A model generated the notes under the pieces. That model saw only the letters and a program-made list of their open reading frames with translations. It searched no databases and was not told where the DNA came from. The position numbers and the translations under genes are program-made. Source: an uncultured Clostridia bacterium (GTDB lineage Bacteria > Bacillota > Clostridia > Christensenellales > UBA1242). From it: a stretch of 64,000 nt of DNA. Positions 1 through 9,412 of the stretch are shown in pieces. Each line of letters begins with the position of its first letter. Positions within the stretch are counted from its first letter, which is position 1. The stretch lies in the NCBI GenBank assembly GCA_944372335.1, contig CALVYQ010000004.1:1-64000 (forward strand). Reading direction: 5' to 3'.

Positions 1-2022
1 AATGTGAATCAAGTTCCAGATTACTCTGACTACTATTTCTATGTGGATAATTCTGGCGTCATATTTAATGAAGTAATGGATTTGTGTTCTACTAATGGTG
101 TGTCATATAGTTATGCTCCAGCAGGCACAAATATTTGGGATATAATTATTCCAATTCTTTATATTTGCTTTGCAATCTTTGTCATCTACATGATTTATAG
201 AATGATAGCGGGTGCGAATAAAGGAGCTATGAACTTTGGAAAAACTAAGGTTAAGTCCTATTCAATGTCGAAAGTGAAATTCTCAGATATCGCTGGTATG
301 GACGAAGAAAAGCAAGAACTCCAAGAGATTGTAGAATTCTTGAAAAATCCTAAAAAATTTACCGATTTAGGTGCAAGAATACCTAAGGGCGTGCTACTTG
401 TCGGCCAACCGGGAACAGGTAAAACACTGCTTGCAAGAGCGGTTGCGGGCGAAAGCAAAGTGCCATTTATTTCAATAAGTGGTTCTGACTTTGTTGAGAT
501 GTTTGTCGGCGTTGGTGCGTCAAGAGTGAGAGATTTGTTTGACCAAGCGAAGAAAAATAAGCCATGCATTGTCTTTATTGATGAAATTGATGCGGTTGGT
601 CGTCAAAGAGGAGCTGGCCTTGGTGGTGGAAATGACGAGCGTGAACAAACACTAAATCAACTCCTTGTTGAGATGGACGGTTTTGAACCTAACGAGGGCA
701 TCATCGTACTTGCAGCAACAAACAGAAGTGATGTTCTGGATCCTGCGCTTATGCGTCCGGGTAGATTTGATAGACAGATATATGTTCATGTTCCAGATGT
801 TCGTGGAAGAGAGGGAATCCTCAAAATTCACGCAAGAAATAAACCTATTGATGACAGTGTCGATTTCAATGTGCTAGCAAGAATAACAAGTGGCTTTACA
901 GGGGCTGATATTGAAAATATGCTAAACGAAGCGGCAATACTTGCAGCACGTGCAAACAGACCTAAGATTACTATGGAGGATATCACAGAGGGAATCAACA
1001 AAGTGGTTATGGGGCCTCAAAAGAAGAGCAGAGTTATCACTGAAAAAGAAAGAAAACTTACCGCTTATCATGAAGCAGGTCACACAATACTTGCAAAGAG
1101 TTTGAAATATTGCGAAGATGTGCAAGAGGTATCCATCATTCCTCGTGGTAGTGCTGGTGGTTACACAATGAGTAGGCCTAACGACGACGACTTAATGATG
1201 AGTATCGGTAAAGCTAATGACACAATCGCTATGAGTATGGGCGGAAGAATTGCTGAGGAGTTAATCTTTAAAAACATCACAAGCGGAGCGTCATCTGATA
1301 TTCAACACGCCACAAAACTTGCTCGTGCAATGGTATATGAATGGGGTATGAGTAAGAAACTAGGCTTCTTGGCACTCTCTTCAAATGGCGAAGTGTTCAT
1401 TGGCAGAGATTACCAAACAAGAAATAACTTCTCTGAAAAACTAGCTGGTATTGCCGATGATGAGATAATGAGCATTTTAAATGATAACTATAAGCGTGCA
1501 AAGGAAGTTTTAACTGAAAAAATTGATTTACTCCATGAGATGGCAAAACTCTTAATGGCAAGAGAAACTATCTATAAAGAAGAAGTTGATATGATTATGG
1601 CTGGCAAAAAGACGGAGGAAATCGTAAAAATTATGGAAAAGCGTGATAAGGAGCAGAAAGAGAAGGAAGCAAAATTACGCTTAGAACAAAGCCGTTTTGA
1701 AAAGCTTAGAACTTATGAAGCAAAGATTGCAGACGGTGAAAAACTTTTGAGTCAGGGTATAATCACCAAAGAAGAACTTGATGTTGTGAAGAAGGAATAC
1801 GAAGCTTTCAAGAAGAGTATCGAGGCGGAAAAGGAAGCTGAAAAACAAAAAGAGATTGCAGTAACTGCAAAAGAAGAAGTGCCAGAAGAAAAGACAGTTA
1901 AAGCGACCAAGAAGGCGAGTGTTAAGAAAGAAGAACCAAACAGCGAAAAGCAAGAAAAACAAGAGAGAACGGAAAAGAAAAAACGCACTACAAAAAAAGA
2001 CGATAAGAAGGACGAAGAATAA
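1..2022 (+). CDS. ftsH: ATP-dependent zinc metalloprotease FtsH (5' end outside window)
   Basis: Membrane-bound AAA+ protease that extracts and degrades membrane and misfolded cytosolic proteins. The reading frame is open at base 1, and the visible part starts in the extracytoplasmic segment. The first membrane helix and true start are therefore upstream; the GTG at 4 is not a credible start. Visible in order (numbered from base 4): second membrane helix at about 45-67, AAA+ module with Walker A GQPGTGKT and Walker [10 protein letters not shown], the second region of homology ending MRPGRFDRQ, then the zinc-protease motif HEAGH at about 356-360. The C-terminal 120 residues are a Lys/Glu-rich coiled-coil tail, longer and more charged than in most FtsH proteins. 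Identity is certain. Confidence 0.97.
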   Translation, partial: NVNQVPDYSDYYFYVDNSGVIFNEVMDLCSTNGVSYSYAPAGTNIWDIIIPILYICFAIFVIYMIYRMIAGANKGAMNFGKTKVKSYSMSKVKFSDIAGMDEEKQELQEIVEFLKNPKKFTDLGARIPKGVLLVGQPGTGKTLLARAVAGESKVPFISISGSDFVEMFVGVGASRVRDLFDQAKKNKPCIVFIDEIDAVGRQRGAGLGGGNDEREQTLNQLLVEMDGFEPNEGIIVLAATNRSDVLDPALMRPGRFDRQIYVHVPDVRGREGILKIHARNKPIDDSVDFNVLARITSGFTGADIENMLNEAAILAARANRPKITMEDITEGINKVVMGPQKKSRVITEKERKLTAYHEAGHTILAKSLKYCEDVQEVSIIPRGSAGGYTMSRPNDDDLMMSIGKANDTIAMSMGGRIAEELIFKNITSGASSDIQHATKLARAMVYEWGMSKKLGFLALSSNGEVFIGRDYQTRNNFSEKLAGIADDEIMSILNDNYKRAKEVLTEKIDLLHEMAKLLMARETIYKEEVDMIMAGKKTEEIVKIMEKRDKEQKEKEAKLRLEQSRFEKLRTYEAKIADGEKLLSQGIITKEELDVVKKEYEAFKKSIEAEKEAEKQKEIAVTAKEEVPEEKTVKATKKASVKKEEPNSEKQEKQERTEKKKRTTKKDDKKDEE

Positions 2023-2024
2023 AT

Positions 2025-2738
2025 ATGGAAGAAGTAAAGAACGAAGAAGTTAAAGTTGACGATGAACTTTATGCAAAGATTGAAACAGAAAAACTTATTA
2101 AGGAAAAGAAAAGAAAAAATGCACTAATTATAACTTTTCTTTCCATAATATTTGCATTAGCTGTGGTAATCATTTGCTTAGCTTCCATACCACTTAATAT
2201 GAAGCCAAGCTTTTTGAAAAGCACATTTAATGCAAATGTCACAGTCAATGGAACAAGTACTGGCGAGATGACGCCAACAGTCAATGGTGAGAGCAATGCG
2301 GAATATAACGAGTTTGTCAAAGTTTTAAATGATGCCTTTGGTCAAACATACTTTTCTGCGCTATTTAATGGCAGTTTATCAAGTGCTAACCCTATTGAAA
2401 ATAAAGAAAAATTTATAGATTTTAAAAGAGATTTAAATAATGCAACGGGTTATGTCTATTTTACTTTTGGTGAAGAGCAGAATATTAAAGATAAAAATGG
2501 TAAAATATATTCTTCCCCTAAAAATTTGAATGCTGTCCCTTTTACATTTGATGAAGCATACCTTATTTTAAATGAAGAAGGAGGAATACAAACTGCATCT
2601 TTCTATGTTATTGTTAGATACTTAGATAGCGAAGGTAAGGAGCTCAAAGACTTTGAAGGTGAATATGTAATTGAAATACCTGTCAAAGCAGATACCAGCA
2701 AAATTTTTGACCACTATGACCCAAATGCGGAAGACTAG
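2025..2738 (+). CDS. Single-pass membrane protein of unknown function
   Basis: The 237-residue product has a charged cytoplasmic N-terminus, one membrane helix at about 34-55, and about 180 residues predicted outside the cell. I recognise no family. The ATG lies two bases after the ftsH stop, so the two are co-transcribed and probably translationally coupled. A terminator follows directly, making this the last gene of the ftsH transcript. A role linked to FtsH or the envelope is only inferred from position. Confidence 0.8.
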   Translation: MEEVKNEEVKVDDELYAKIETEKLIKEKKRKNALIITFLSIIFALAVVIICLASIPLNMKPSFLKSTFNANVTVNGTSTGEMTPTVNGESNAEYNEFVKVLNDAFGQTYFSALFNGSLSSANPIENKEKFIDFKRDLNNATGYVYFTFGEEQNIKDKNGKIYSSPKNLNAVPFTFDEAYLILNEEGGIQTASFYVIVRYLDSEGKELKDFEGEYVIEIPVKADTSKIFDHYDPNAED

Positions 2739-2745
2739 ATAAAAA

Positions 2746-2772
2746 ACACCTCACAATAGAGGTGCTTTTTTA
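2746..2772 (+). terminator. Rho-independent terminator of the ftsH transcript
   Basis: CACCTC (2747-2752) pairs with GAGGTG (2759-2764) across a six-base loop, followed by a T run. It lies just after the stop of the membrane-protein gene. Confidence 0.85.
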
Positions 2773-2781
2773 TTTAACATA

Positions 2782-2810
2782 TTGACATTAAAGTTTTTTA
2801 ATGGTAAAAT
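2782..2810 (+). promoter_or_regulatory. Sigma-A type promoter for the coiled-coil gene
   Basis: TTGACA (2782-2787), a 17-base spacer and TAAAAT (2805-2810). It sits between the ftsH terminator and the gene at 2833, which has an AAGGAG ribosome binding site. Confidence 0.8.
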
Positions 2811-2832
2811 GTTGTAGCGAAAGGAGAAAAAG

Positions 2833-3315
2833 ATGAAACAAAAATTAGACCAACAAAGGAACATAATGGTTAATTTTTATAATGACAAAATCGAATACTT
2901 AAAAGTTGAAATACAACGCATTAATGAAATTATTAGAGAAATAAATAAGCGACACAAAAAGCTTGTTCGAAAAATTACTAGGAATCAAGAAGATATATCT
3001 AGATACACTAATCTGATTGAGCTTGATAAAAGCTTGATTGAAAACTTGAAATATAATCCATACGCTCAGTTAGATAATCAAAATCTTATCAAATCTTTAA
3101 GTTTGGAAATTTCAGAATTTGAATTTAAAAGAGATTTAGCACAAGTTGCTGTTGACGAAAATCTTAAAGCGGTTTTAGATGTTGTTAGAAAGCTTGAAGA
3201 AGCAAAAGAGGCAAGAACTAGCTTGTCAAGTAAGCTTGCTGATTGCAAGTTGGAAAAGAAGAATGCTACTTCTAAAAATGCAGGCGACAGTTCAAAGAGT
3301 GAAAAGATTATTTAA
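2833..3315 (+). CDS. Coiled-coil protein of unknown function
   Basis: A 160-residue, highly charged, almost wholly helical protein with no signal peptide or membrane segment. Heptad-like patterning runs over about residues 15-65 and 85-145, with a Lys/Ser-rich tail. It has its own promoter (2782-2810) and an AAGGAG site seven bases before the ATG. I do not recognise the family. It is a single-gene unit between the ftsH transcript and the ribosomal L10 operon. Confidence 0.8.
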   Translation: MKQKLDQQRNIMVNFYNDKIEYLKVEIQRINEIIREINKRHKKLVRKITRNQEDISRYTNLIELDKSLIENLKYNPYAQLDNQNLIKSLSLEISEFEFKRDLAQVAVDENLKAVLDVVRKLEEAKEARTSLSSKLADCKLEKKNATSKNAGDSSKSEKII

Positions 3316-3349
3316 ATTCAAGTATTTTTTAGAAAAATGCAAAAAATAG

Positions 3350-3378
3350 TTGACAAATTATTCTGCTTGTGTTAATAT
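3350..3378 (+). promoter_or_regulatory. Promoter of the rplJ-rplL operon
   Basis: TTGACA (3350-3355), 17-base spacer, TAATAT (3373-3378). It is nearly consensus, as expected for ribosomal protein genes. Transcription should begin near 3385, at the start of the L10 leader. Confidence 0.85.
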
Positions 3379-3385
3379 ATAAGGG

Positions 3386-3508
3386 TAAAAAATCTTCCAA
3401 AGACCGCAAGTGCCTTCGGGCGTAAACTTTAAGTGCTTGCCGAGGAAAAGAACATTAGATTTAGTTTTTTCTATCTCTGTGCCTTTTCCGTGGTTACAGA
3501 GATTTTTT
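3386..3508 (+). ncRNA. Ribosomal protein L10 leader (attenuator)
   Basis: The segment carries the conserved-looking block AAGACCGCAAGTGCC near 3400 and CTTGCCGAGG near 3436. Its position is as for the L10 leader RNA of Bacillota, between the promoter and rplJ. The leader ends in an intrinsic terminator at 3473-3508. In this family, excess L10-L12 complex binds the leader and favours the terminator. The match is by eye; a covariance search for the L10_leader family would settle it. Confidence 0.85.
3473..3508 (+). terminator. Attenuator hairpin within the L10 leader
   Basis: ATCTCTGT (3473-3480) pairs with ACAGAGAT (3496-3503), followed by a T run. It lies upstream of the rplJ ribosome binding site, so termination here would prevent rplJ-rplL expression. 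Confidence 0.8.
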
Positions 3509-3546
3509 ATTGAAACACAAAATTAAATCTAAAAGGAGGTTATTTC

Positions 3547-4062
3547 ATGAGTGCTAATTTTGAGGCAAAAAAACAACTCGTTGAGGAAATTAAAGAAAAA
3601 TTTTCCAAAGCAAAAACTCTCGCATTTGTTGATTATCGTGGCATAACTGTGGAAGAAGACACTGCTATGCGTAAAGCATTTCGTGAGAATGGTTGTGAAT
3701 ACAAAGTTTACAAAAACCGCTTGATGTTGAAAGCACTTTCTGACCTTGGTATTGAGTGTTCTGCAAATTACTTTGAAGGCACCACTGCCGTTGCAATTGG
3801 CTATGAAGATGAAGTTGCACCTGCAAAGATCTTATGCGACACCATCGACAAAACCAAGAAAATGGCTATCAAATTTGGAATTTTAAATGGAGTTAGCGTA
3901 AAGGCTAGCGACATTGAAGCACTTTCAAAACTCCCATCAAAGGAAGAGTTGATTGCAAAACTTCTTGGAACTTTGAACAACCCTATCACAGGACTATGCA
4001 GAGTTTTACAAGCTCCAACTCGTGGGCTTGCCGTTGCTTTAAATGCGATTGCAACGAAATAA
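3547..4062 (+). CDS. rplJ: 50S ribosomal protein L10
   Basis: Base of the ribosomal stalk; it binds 23S rRNA and carries L7/L12 dimers on its C-terminal helix. The 171-residue product has the family length, a recognisable N-terminal L10 domain (FVDYRGITVEE at about 27-37, YKVYKNRL at about 53-60) and the short C-terminal L12-binding helix. The start follows AAAAGGAGG. It is first in the rplJ-rplL operon and is expected to be controlled by the L10 leader. Confidence 0.97.
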   Translation: MSANFEAKKQLVEEIKEKFSKAKTLAFVDYRGITVEEDTAMRKAFRENGCEYKVYKNRLMLKALSDLGIECSANYFEGTTAVAIGYEDEVAPAKILCDTIDKTKKMAIKFGILNGVSVKASDIEALSKLPSKEELIAKLLGTLNNPITGLCRVLQAPTRGLAVALNAIATK

Positions 4063-4103
4063 TAAAAATCGCATAATTAAAAATTTTAAAAGGAGATAAT
4101 AAA

Positions 4104-4481
4104 ATGGCTGATATTAAAAATCTTGTTGAAGAAATTAAAAAATTAACTATCGTTGAAGTTTCTGAGCTTGTTAAGGCTTTAGAGGAAGAATTTGGTGTTT
4201 CTGCTGCTGCTCCTGTTGCAGTTGCAGCTGCTCCAGCTGCTGGTGCTGCTGCTCCAGCCGCTGAGGAAAAGAGCGAATTTAACGTATTCTTGAAAGAAGT
4301 TGGAGCTAACAAAATCGCTGTTATCAAAGTGGTTAGAGAAGTTACCGGACTTGGCTTAAGTGAAGCTAAGGCTGTTGTTGACGGTGCTCCAAAGATGGTT
4401 AAAGAAAATGTTGCAACAAGCGAAGCAAAAGAAATCGAAGCTAAATTTAAAGAAGCTGGTGCTGTTGTCGAATTACAGTAA
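4104..4481 (+). CDS. rplL: 50S ribosomal protein L7/L12
   Basis: Flexible stalk protein that recruits translation GTPases. Its 125 residues comprise an N-terminal dimerisation domain, an Ala/Pro-rich hinge at about residues 33-52, and a C-terminal domain with the hallmark KTEF-like/[18 protein letters not shown] segment. AAAGGAG precedes the ATG. It is second in the operon, with a terminator 30 bases after the stop. Confidence 0.98.
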   Translation: MADIKNLVEEIKKLTIVEVSELVKALEEEFGVSAAAPVAVAAAPAAGAAAPAAEEKSEFNVFLKEVGANKIAVIKVVREVTGLGLSEAKAVVDGAPKMVKENVATSEAKEIEAKFKEAGAVVELQ

Positions 4482-4510
4482 TTTAAGAACAAAATTTTGT
4501 GTTTCAAAAA

Positions 4511-4537
4511 AATACGCTATTTAGGCGTATTTTTTAT
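4511..4537 (+). terminator. Terminator of the rplJ-rplL operon
   Basis: AATACGC (4511-4517) pairs with GCGTATT (4525-4531), followed by a T-rich run. Confidence 0.85.
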
Positions 4538-4626
4538 TTTTCTAAAATCTATTTTTCTATAGTTTAAACTAACAATCAAAATAGTTAAATATATTACAAA
4601 ATTTAAAATATTTTCAAAAATTAGTA

Positions 4627-4654
4627 TTGACAAATTCTAGTTTTGTGGTATAAT
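4627..4654 (+). promoter_or_regulatory. Promoter of the small gene at 4711
   Basis: TTGACA (4627-4632), 16-base spacer, and perfect TATAAT (4649-4654). The nearest gene start is 57 bases downstream, with an AAAGGAGAGG ribosome binding site. Confidence 0.8.
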
Positions 4655-4710
4655 ACTTTCTGCGTTTTAAAAAGCAATAATAAAAATTTAATTAAAAGGA
4701 GAGGAAGAAT

Positions 4711-4968
4711 ATGAATAATGAGCCGATTATAATAGCAAAAGAAAGACAAAACAATGAAGTAAAATTTGATAAACAAACTGAACGTACAATCAATGCTGTG
4801 AAAATTCTTGTTTCGCAAGGAAAAATTGATTTTGCTAAGTTTATTTCAGATTCAAATCCGGGCTTAGGTCACTATTTACGCACAACCGGTAGAGAGCTAC
4901 TTGCTGATTTGCTTGAGGGTAATGATGAAACAAGCACAAGAAAAAATTTATCAATTAGAGAAAGATAA
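4711..4968 (+). CDS. Small cytosolic protein of unknown function
   Basis: The 85-residue, hydrophilic, mostly helical product has no signal or membrane segment. I recognise no family. A consensus promoter, a good AGGAG site and a terminator right after the stop make it a convincing monocistronic gene despite its size. The terminator is shared with the convergent gene ending at 5029. Confidence 0.75.
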   Translation: MNNEPIIIAKERQNNEVKFDKQTERTINAVKILVSQGKIDFAKFISDSNPGLGHYLRTTGRELLADLLEGNDETSTRKNLSIRER

Positions 4969-4987
4969 AAATTTAATTTTCTAATAA

Positions 4988-5015
4988 AAAAGGATAATGC
5001 TTATATTATCCTTTT
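4988..5015. terminator. Bidirectional terminator
   Basis: AAAGGATAAT (4989-4998) pairs with ATTATCCTTT (5005-5014). A tracts on the left and T tracts on the right let it serve both the 4711 gene and the minus-strand gene ending at 5029. Confidence 0.85.
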
Positions 5016-5028
5016 TTTGTTTTAATTT

Positions 5029-5754
5029 TTATAATTTTTCACCAATAATCTTGTATGGTTGCTTGCTAATTTTATCTTTATACATATTTTCGCTTGACTC
5101 TTCTTTTTTGGCAGGCTCAGGTAGATGCTCGATTTTTGTTGTTGGGGCGATCTCAAATTGCCTGTCAAATTCGTACAAATAATATTCTGAACCATCAATA
5201 TAGGAACATTCCCACAGTTTTATTGCTTTTGTCGGAAAATTCTTTCGATCGATAATATACCACTCCCCATCTAAATTCCAATATGCATCGTGTAATCCAC
5301 CACTGAAGCAAAAGTGGTGAACCCAATATATTGAATGATTATTAGGAATAACAAATGTCATATTTTCGCAATCTAAAAAAGCGTTGTTGTGAATTTTTAT
5401 AGGATACTCTGTTTTTACGACGATTTTTTTGTTTCTGAGTCCTTTAAAACATTCATTGCTTATGGTAACATATCCATTAGATATATAATTTATCATCTCT
5501 GTCTTGATTTTTTTTACCGAGATATCTTTACTTTTTAAACTATAGATATATTCTTGTTTGTTAGTTACGGCGTCTAATTTTTTGGTGATAATAGGAGGCA
5601 ATATGATTTCTTCTAAGTTTCTATCATCTCTCAAATTTACAAATTTTTCTATCGTTGTGCTTTTTACTATAAAGCCATAATCTGGGAGTCCGTCTTCGCC
5701 ATACTTTATGTAAAAATCACCATATTTTACATATTTTCTACTTAAATCTTTCAT
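5029..5754 (-). CDS. Protein with a BspA-type LRR-like segment
   Basis: The 241-residue product is soluble with no signal peptide. Its middle part (about residues 95-145) has the rhythm of BspA-type leucine-rich repeats (ISNECFKGL..., IHNNAFLDCENMTFVIP), but there are only one or two units. The rest is unrecognised. I chose the ATG at 5754. An upstream in-frame ATG at 5784 lies inside the -10/-35 region of a consensus promoter (5773-5801) and could not be transcribed from it. It is monocistronic, ending at the shared terminator 4988-5015. Confidence 0.7.
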   Translation of the reverse strand: MKDLSRKYVKYGDFYIKYGEDGLPDYGFIVKSTTIEKFVNLRDDRNLEEIILPPIITKKLDAVTNKQEYIYSLKSKDISVKKIKTEMINYISNGYVTISNECFKGLRNKKIVVKTEYPIKIHNNAFLDCENMTFVIPNNHSIYWVHHFCFSGGLHDAYWNLDGEWYIIDRKNFPTKAIKLWECSYIDGSEYYLYEFDRQFEIAPTTKIEHLPEPAKKEESSENMYKDKISKQPYKIIGEKL

Positions 5755-5772
5755 ATTTTTCTCATCTGTCTT

Positions 5773-5801
5773 ATTATAACACAATCAAATTTGGTTGTCA
5801 A
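5773..5801 (-). promoter_or_regulatory. Consensus promoter for the minus-strand gene at 5754
   Basis: On the minus strand: TTGACA (5801-5796), 17-base spacer and TATAAT (5778-5773). The position fixes the translation start of the gene below it to the ATG at 5754. Confidence 0.85.
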
Positions 5802-5892
5802 TATGGAGTTTTTAAAAATTAATGATTGTTGTAAAACTTGCAATATTGTGATTTTGGTTTGATGTGTGATTTTTACATACCTAAATTTTCCA

Positions 5893-5915
5893 TAAAAAAA
5901 GTGGCAATGCCACTT
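5893..5915 (-). terminator. Terminator overlapping the gpmI stop codon
   Basis: On the minus strand, AAGTGGC (5915-5909) pairs with GCCACTT (5905-5899) around a three-base loop, followed by a T run. The stem begins inside the gpmI stop codon, an unusually tight arrangement. Confidence 0.8.
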
Positions 5916-7416
5916 AAAATAAAGGTTCGTCATAGGTATCAGGCGGGGTGATGCCGAGAAGTTTTAAAACGGTTGGGGCAATGCTGGTCAGCGACTTACC
6001 TTTTTTGAGTTTAACCTTTTTGTTCTTTTCGCTGACTAATATGCATGGCACAGGATTGGTGGTATGAGTGGTGATTTTGTTGCCCTTTTTATCGAACATC
6101 TCTTCTGCATTGCCGTGGTCAGCTGTGATGATGCATTCTCCACCAACCATAAGGATGGCTAGGGCAACTGCGTAGGCACATTTTTCTACGCATTCAATTG
6201 CTTGTTTTGTGCTGTTAAAGTTACCGGTGTGTCCTATCATATCTGGATTTGAGAAGTTGACCAATATATAGTCATATTTTTGAGAGTGAATGGCTTCAAT
6301 CACAGCCTCAGTTATTTCAAGCGCACGCATTTTTGGAAATTTTGAAAAATCTTTAACATTCACGCTGTCGATAAGTTTTCTATCTTCGCCTTCATAAGCT
6401 TTTTCAATTCCTCCATTGATGAAGAAAGTGACGTGTGCATATTTAGTTGTTTCTGATGTGTGAAACTGCTTAAGTCCATTTGCAGAAATTACACTTGCTA
6501 AATTATCCTTAACGATAATAGGTGGATAGAGAATGTTTAAATTTTTAAGTTCAGCAGAATACTCTGTCATTGTGGAAAATAGGAGATTTTTAAATTTTTT
6601 AGTTTCAAACTCCTTAAAATCTTCCTGTGTGAAGGCGGTGGAAAGCTCAATAGCACGGTCGGTTCGATAGTTGAAGAAGATAACGCTGTCATTATCCTTA
6701 ATCGTTCCATTTTCATCTATAATGCAAGGTTCAATAAATTCGTCAGTCAAGCCTTCATCGTATTTTGTTTTTAAAGCTGTGATGGCGTCATCGAACTTTG
6801 TTCCTTTGCCCTCTGTTAAAAGGTCATACGCAACTTTAAGCCTATCAAAACGCTTTTCTCTGTCCATAGCATAAACTCTACCAATTATTGTGGCAATTTT
6901 AATGTTGGTTTCGGCATAACGATTTTCAAAGTCAGTTATAAATTTTATTCCGTCTTTAATGCCTGTATCACGTCCGTCCATAAAGGCGTGAACATAGATG
7001 TTTTTTATCTTAAAATTTTTGCTAAAAGTCAAAATGGCGTCAAGGTGCGATAATGTGGAATGCACTCCACCGTTGGAAAATAACCCCATTAGATGTAGTG
7101 AGGAGTTATTCTTTTCAGCATAGGTGAGGGCTTTGATTAGGGCAGGGTTCTCATAAAATTTTCCTGTTTCAATATCATGATTGATATGAGCTAAATCTTG
7201 TAGTATCACTCTTCCAGCACCAATTGTTAAATGTCCAACCTCAGAATTTCCCATCTGTCCAGCAGGAAGTCCAACAGCCTCTCCGCTTGCCTTTAATATG
7301 GTGTGAGGGTATTTCTTTTTTAACTTATCAAGATGTGGCGTGCCTTGACTTTTAATAGCGTTTCCATAGCTATCCTTTCTTTCACCAAATCCGTCTAAGA
7401 TTACTAATGTGACCAT
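5914..7416 (-). CDS. gpmI: 2,3-bisphosphoglycerate-independent phosphoglycerate mutase
   Basis: Interconverts 3- and 2-phosphoglycerate in glycolysis using Mn2+. The 500-residue length is typical for the family. The N-terminal ILDGFGER metal-binding loop, the MGNSEVGH catalytic-serine motif at about 56-63, FMDGRDT, and the C-terminal VNFSNPDMIGHTG and TADHGNAEEM metal ligands are all visible. AAAGGAG precedes the ATG. It stands alone between the 5893 terminator and a DUF378 gene; pyruvate kinase is encoded 10 kb away at 17095. Confidence 0.97.
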   Translation of the reverse strand: MVTLVILDGFGERKDSYGNAIKSQGTPHLDKLKKKYPHTILKASGEAVGLPAGQMGNSEVGHLTIGAGRVILQDLAHINHDIETGKFYENPALIKALTYAEKNNSSLHLMGLFSNGGVHSTLSHLDAILTFSKNFKIKNIYVHAFMDGRDTGIKDGIKFITDFENRYAETNIKIATIIGRVYAMDREKRFDRLKVAYDLLTEGKGTKFDDAITALKTKYDEGLTDEFIEPCIIDENGTIKDNDSVIFFNYRTDRAIELSTAFTQEDFKEFETKKFKNLLFSTMTEYSAELKNLNILYPPIIVKDNLASVISANGLKQFHTSETTKYAHVTFFINGGIEKAYEGEDRKLIDSVNVKDFSKFPKMRALEITEAVIEAIHSQKYDYILVNFSNPDMIGHTGNFNSTKQAIECVEKCAYAVALAILMVGGECIITADHGNAEEMFDKKGNKITTHTTNPVPCILVSEKNKKVKLKKGKSLTSIAPTVLKLLGITPPDTYDEPLF

Positions 7417-7555
7417 AATTTCTCCTTTGCTATATAAGGATAATCTTATTTAAAAATAAAGTCAAATAAAAATTGAATTTGCATTCGATTTGATTAATAT
7501 TTTTTAGAATGTAATTTTTAAATATATATCAAGAAAATGTGGAGTATTGAGGATT

Positions 7556-7840
7556 TTATTTATCCATATCTTCAAGTTCTTTTGATGCTTCGCTGTTGAC
7601 TGTGGTTAAATTACCATTCTTCTTTTTCTTCTTCTCATACACTTTTACAGAACCTTTGTTTATAATTATTCTCAGTATAAGGTAAAGGCAACCAACGCCG
7701 ATTAGGATATAGCAAAGCCTAGAAAACATACTTGCTTGAAAGCCAAACAAGCCTGCAATAAAATCATATTGAAGAAGACCAATAAGTAACCAATTTATAC
7801 AACCTATTATTGTTAAGATAAAAGCGATAAAGGTGAGCAT
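7556..7840 (-). CDS. DUF378-family membrane protein
   Basis: The 94-residue product has two hydrophobic helices (about 4-24 and 41-60) and the DUF378 signature INWLLIGLLQYDFIAGLFG followed by RLCYILIGVGCLYLI. A lysine-rich cytoplasmic tail of about 30 residues extends beyond the usual family length. AGGAGG lies upstream of the ATG. Function of the family is unknown; it is common in Bacillota. Confidence 0.85.
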   Translation of the reverse strand: MLTFIAFILTIIGCINWLLIGLLQYDFIAGLFGFQASMFSRLCYILIGVGCLYLILRIIINKGSVKVYEKKKKKNGNLTTVNSEASKELEDMDK

Positions 7841-7941
7841 ATTTCCTCCTAAAATATAGTTTTCTTAAAATCTAAACTTTTAATCAAAAATACAAAAAAT
7901 ATGGCTAAAATATCAAAAAAAAGTTAAAAAAGCTGTATTTT

Positions 7942-9210
7942 TTGTTTAAAAAGCCAATTTCAAGCAAAAATTTAGATATGATTAAGCGAGAAAAGGTTGT
8001 TAAATATAAAGAATTTATTTTAAATTGCGTGCGATTTCATGCCCCAATTTGCTTTTCGGCGGATATTGACAAAACCGCTCTTTTTAGTCATGGAATTGAC
8101 CTAGATTATCCTATATTTGTCTATGAAAATGCCATTGACGATAATCTTATTTGTGCTTTTAAAGAGGCGGAAAAAGAGGAGAAATTTAATCTTTTAATTC
8201 CTATTGAAAACTTAACTAGGAAAGCAGAGAGAAAACTTTTAAAGATAAAAAATGTTGTGCTCTATAGCCGAAACCAAGAGATGAATTTTTTAAATATGAT
8301 AAATAAACTCAACATAAACTACCGCTCAAAATCCAACTATAATGTTATCTATAAAGATAAGTTTTGTAAGATCAACAATGTTATTTTAAATCCAAAATAT
8401 CGAAATTTTCATCTCTTTCAGAAAGAAAAAATCTCTGCAATTGATGCTACTTATAAAGAATTTTTGCTTAATGGGAACAATATTTATATAAACCTAAAAA
8501 ATAACTCTAATAAAGATGAAAAGTTAAATTTAGAGCTAAACTTTCCATTGAAAAGGGGATATTATATTTTTAAGAAGCACAATGGATATTTCACGATTGA
8601 TAATTTGCAAAATGATGAAAGGTTATATTTTAACTATGTAAGTCCCTCTGCAAGCGTCAGTTATTCTATGATTGATGGATTGGATAACTCATGCTATGCC
8701 ACCATATTTTTGAAGATAAATTTTGTTTTGAAGGCGGGGTGTGAAAAAACTATATTTTTTAATTTGTCTAATAAAAAATCTCCACTAAAAACAAAATTGC
8801 AATTTGACAAACTTTTTAATCTAGCAATTAATAAGAATATGGACGCCTTTGATTTAAGAGTAAAAACAAAAAATCAAAAATTTGACCAATATTTTAACAA
8901 CACGCTTCCAAGAAAGATTTGGCTAAAATGGTTAAATTTTGAAAATGACAAAATATTGATAGATAAATACATGACCTACCGCTCTCTTTTTATCAAGGGA
9001 AAAGAGAAGATTTCCTTTGTGCCTTTCAAAGAGATTGGGCTTAAAGAACTTGGCATTTTTAATGGCGAATATTACAAAAAAATCTTAATATCCTTTGGTG
9101 CAGAAAAATTTTTGCAGGTCGGAAAAACTAAGTTTTTTAATATAAACAATGTAACAAGATTTAGTTTAAGAAAGAATGATGCGATAAACTTATCTTTTGA
9201 TAGAATTTAA
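7942..9210 (+). CDS. Unrecognised 422-residue protein with unclear start
   Basis: A long open frame with consistent codon usage, rich in Lys, Asn and Phe, with no signal peptide or membrane helix. The middle (about residues 170-280) looks beta-rich. I recognise no family. The start is doubtful: the 5'-most candidate is TTG at 7942 and the first ATG is 7978; neither has a Shine-Dalgarno sequence or an evident promoter. An ATG at 7901 would be in frame only if the A8 run at 7915-7922 had one more A. An AT-rich inverted repeat (9209-9217 with 9237-9245) follows the stop. It could be a real gene or a decaying one. Confidence 0.55.
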   Translation: MFKKPISSKNLDMIKREKVVKYKEFILNCVRFHAPICFSADIDKTALFSHGIDLDYPIFVYENAIDDNLICAFKEAEKEEKFNLLIPIENLTRKAERKLLKIKNVVLYSRNQEMNFLNMINKLNINYRSKSNYNVIYKDKFCKINNVILNPKYRNFHLFQKEKISAIDATYKEFLLNGNNIYINLKNNSNKDEKLNLELNFPLKRGYYIFKKHNGYFTIDNLQNDERLYFNYVSPSASVSYSMIDGLDNSCYATIFLKINFVLKAGCEKTIFFNLSNKKSPLKTKLQFDKLFNLAINKNMDAFDLRVKTKNQKFDQYFNNTLPRKIWLKWLNFENDKILIDKYMTYRSLFIKGKEKISFVPFKEIGLKELGIFNGEYYKKILISFGAEKFLQVGKTKFFNINNVTRFSLRKNDAINLSFDRI

Positions 9211-9412
9211 ATTTATAGAAAAAAATATCCATATTTTATAAATTTTATCAAAAAAACGTATTTTTTATTGCTTTTTCTATTTTTTTTAATTTTTTAAATT
9301 TGTTAGATTAAATTTATTAATTTTTTGTTGTGCTTTATTTTCTTGCTATTTAAAATATTTCGTTATTGTATAAATTCTTTTCTTTTGCGAAAAATAGAGA
9401 AAAGGAGTTTAT

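Noticed and set aside
1681..1988. Minus-strand frames within the ftsH 3' end
   Set aside because: They mirror the Lys/Glu-rich coding tail of ftsH and have no initiation signals.
5751..5933. Small minus-strand frame between gpmI and the LRR-like gene
   Set aside because: It spans the gpmI terminator and the downstream gene's promoter and has no ribosome binding site.
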